From: Rhizobium phaseoli
GTDB taxonomy: Bacteria > Pseudomonadota > Alphaproteobacteria > Rhizobiales > Rhizobiaceae
Reading direction: 5' to 3'
Length of the DNA: 64,000 nucleotides
NCBI RefSeq assembly: GCF_010668805.1
Contig: NZ_WUFT01000005.1
Location: forward strand, 186,001-250,000
Part shown: positions 63,336 to 64,000 of the stretch, in pieces
How positions within the stretch are numbered: the stretch's first letter is position 1
How the letters are laid out: the number at the start of each line of letters is the position of its first letter
The notes under the pieces: model-generated
Databases searched by the model: none
Told to the model about the DNA's origin: nothing
The model's input: the letters and a program-made list of their open reading frames with translations, nothing else
Translations under genes and position numbers: made by a program

Positions 63336-64000
63336 ATGGCAGATATGGCAAAGGGTTCAACGGATGAAGCGGCCGGCGGCACGCCGGGCTTCATCCACCT
63401 GAGGGTCCATTCCGCCTATTCGCTTCTCGAAGGCGCCTTGCCGCTGAAGAAGATCCTTTACAAGGCGACCGGCGACAGCCAGCCGGCAATCGCCATTACC
63501 GATACCAACAATCTGTTCGTCGCGCTGGAATTCTCCCAGAAGGCGATGGAGGAGGGCCTGCAGCCGATCATCGGCTGCCAGGTCTCGATCGACATGGAAG
63601 ACGGGCTGGAAACGGAAAAGCGCGGCGGCCAGCAAGCCCTCGTCAAGCTGCCGTCGATCGTTCTTCTCGCTGCCACCGATGCTGGTTACGAACGGCTCGT
63701 CGACGTCGTCAGCCGCGCCTATCTCGGCGGCGAAAACAACCAGGCCATTCATATCAAGGCCTCCTGGCTGGAAGAGGCCGGCACGGAAGGGCTGATCGCC
63801 CTGACTGGCGCCCTGACCGGGCCTGTCGACGTGGCGATCAAGGAGGGCCATGCCGCCCAGGCGGAAGTCCGGCTGCTTGCGCTGAAGCGTCTCTTTGGCG
63901 ACCGGCTCTATGTCGAGCTGCAGCGGCACGGTACCTACGACAAGCGGCACGAGCAGAGGATCGTCGGGCTCGCCTATGCCAACGACCTGCCGCTGGTTGC
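63336..64000 (+). CDS. dnaE: DNA polymerase III alpha subunit, N-terminal part
   Basis: A partial gene of 221 codons running off the right edge. The sequence FIHLRVHSAYSLLEGALPLK begins the PHP domain, followed by AIAITDTNNLFVALEFSQKA and PIIGCQVSID, characteristic of replicative DnaE1. The N-terminus has an 18-residue variable extension. GGGAAGG lies 7-8 bases before ATG 63336. The error-prone DnaE2 (ImuC) shares the PHP start, but there is no imuA/imuB upstream, so the replicative polymerase is preferred. Confidence 0.93.
   Translation, partial: MADMAKGSTDEAAGGTPGFIHLRVHSAYSLLEGALPLKKILYKATGDSQPAIAITDTNNLFVALEFSQKAMEEGLQPIIGCQVSIDMEDGLETEKRGGQQALVKLPSIVLLAATDAGYERLVDVVSRAYLGGENNQAIHIKASWLEEAGTEGLIALTGALTGPVDVAIKEGHAAQAEVRLLALKRLFGDRLYVELQRHGTYDKRHEQRIVGLAYANDLPLV

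Overview
The window is a stretch of alphaproteobacterial chromosome, almost certainly from the genus Rhizobium (R. etli/leguminosarum/phaseoli group). The evidence is the high-GC codon use, the gene orders clpP-clpX-lon-hupB and nuoA-N followed by birA-rnj-mce, a short ProRS without the insertion domain, a ribN-type riboflavin transporter under an FMN riboswitch, and at least five copies of a two-palindrome intergenic repeat that looks like the rhizobial RIME1 element. No phage, IS element, plasmid function or CRISPR array was seen.

Layout. Positions 1-6.6 kb hold a truncated CelD-like acetyltransferase gene, ctaA (heme A synthase), a leftward speB-argC-tauE-like group, and a CmlA/FloR-type drug exporter. 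The exporter is preceded by a nine-codon leader peptide and two stem-loops. From 7 to 16.7 kb come an acyltransferase-SGNH membrane protein, rplM-rpsI, a LysR/DUF1127 divergent pair, an enoyl-CoA hydratase-like protein, a DMT permease, a CoA-binding protein, an O-acetylhomoserine sulfhydrylase and a cupin. From 16.9 to 25.8 kb there are two c-di-GMP proteins flanking pstSCAB (with a Pho box) and an orphan cytochrome P450. From 26 to 31.8 kb lies the protease/chaperone block clpP-clpX-lon-hupB. From 31.8 to 38.7 kb there is FMN riboswitch-ribN, small metabolic and stress genes (aldo/keto reductase, cupin, methyltransferase, glutathione peroxidase), several RIME-like repeats, one tRNA-Val and two tRNA-Asp genes. 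From 38.7 to 55 kb runs the complete complex I operon nuoABCD-x-EF-y-GHIJKLMN with two extra genes (x, y), continuing into birA, RNase J, methylmalonyl-CoA epimerase and a DUF1467 gene. From 58.4 to 64 kb there is a candidate trans-encoded sRNA (alpha-r9/Smr9C position), proS, a lolC/E-lolD pair, two LexA-box-controlled units and the start of dnaE.

Most genes are housekeeping. The most notable material is in short sequences. (1) A chloramphenicol-type translational attenuator precedes a chromosomal FloR/CmlA homologue; its leader MGTTKSADK closely resembles the leader I recall for transposon-borne cmlA. (2) A 28-codon single-membrane-helix peptide gene has a GAAC-N7-GAAC LexA box inside its promoter, which suggests a rhizobial counterpart of the Caulobacter SOS division inhibitor SidA. 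A second LexA box sits upstream of the neighbouring divergent DUF5680 gene. (3) A predicted H3TH (helix-hairpin-helix) domain is present twice inside the nuo operon. All assignments come from reading the sequence and recalling families; no database search was run.
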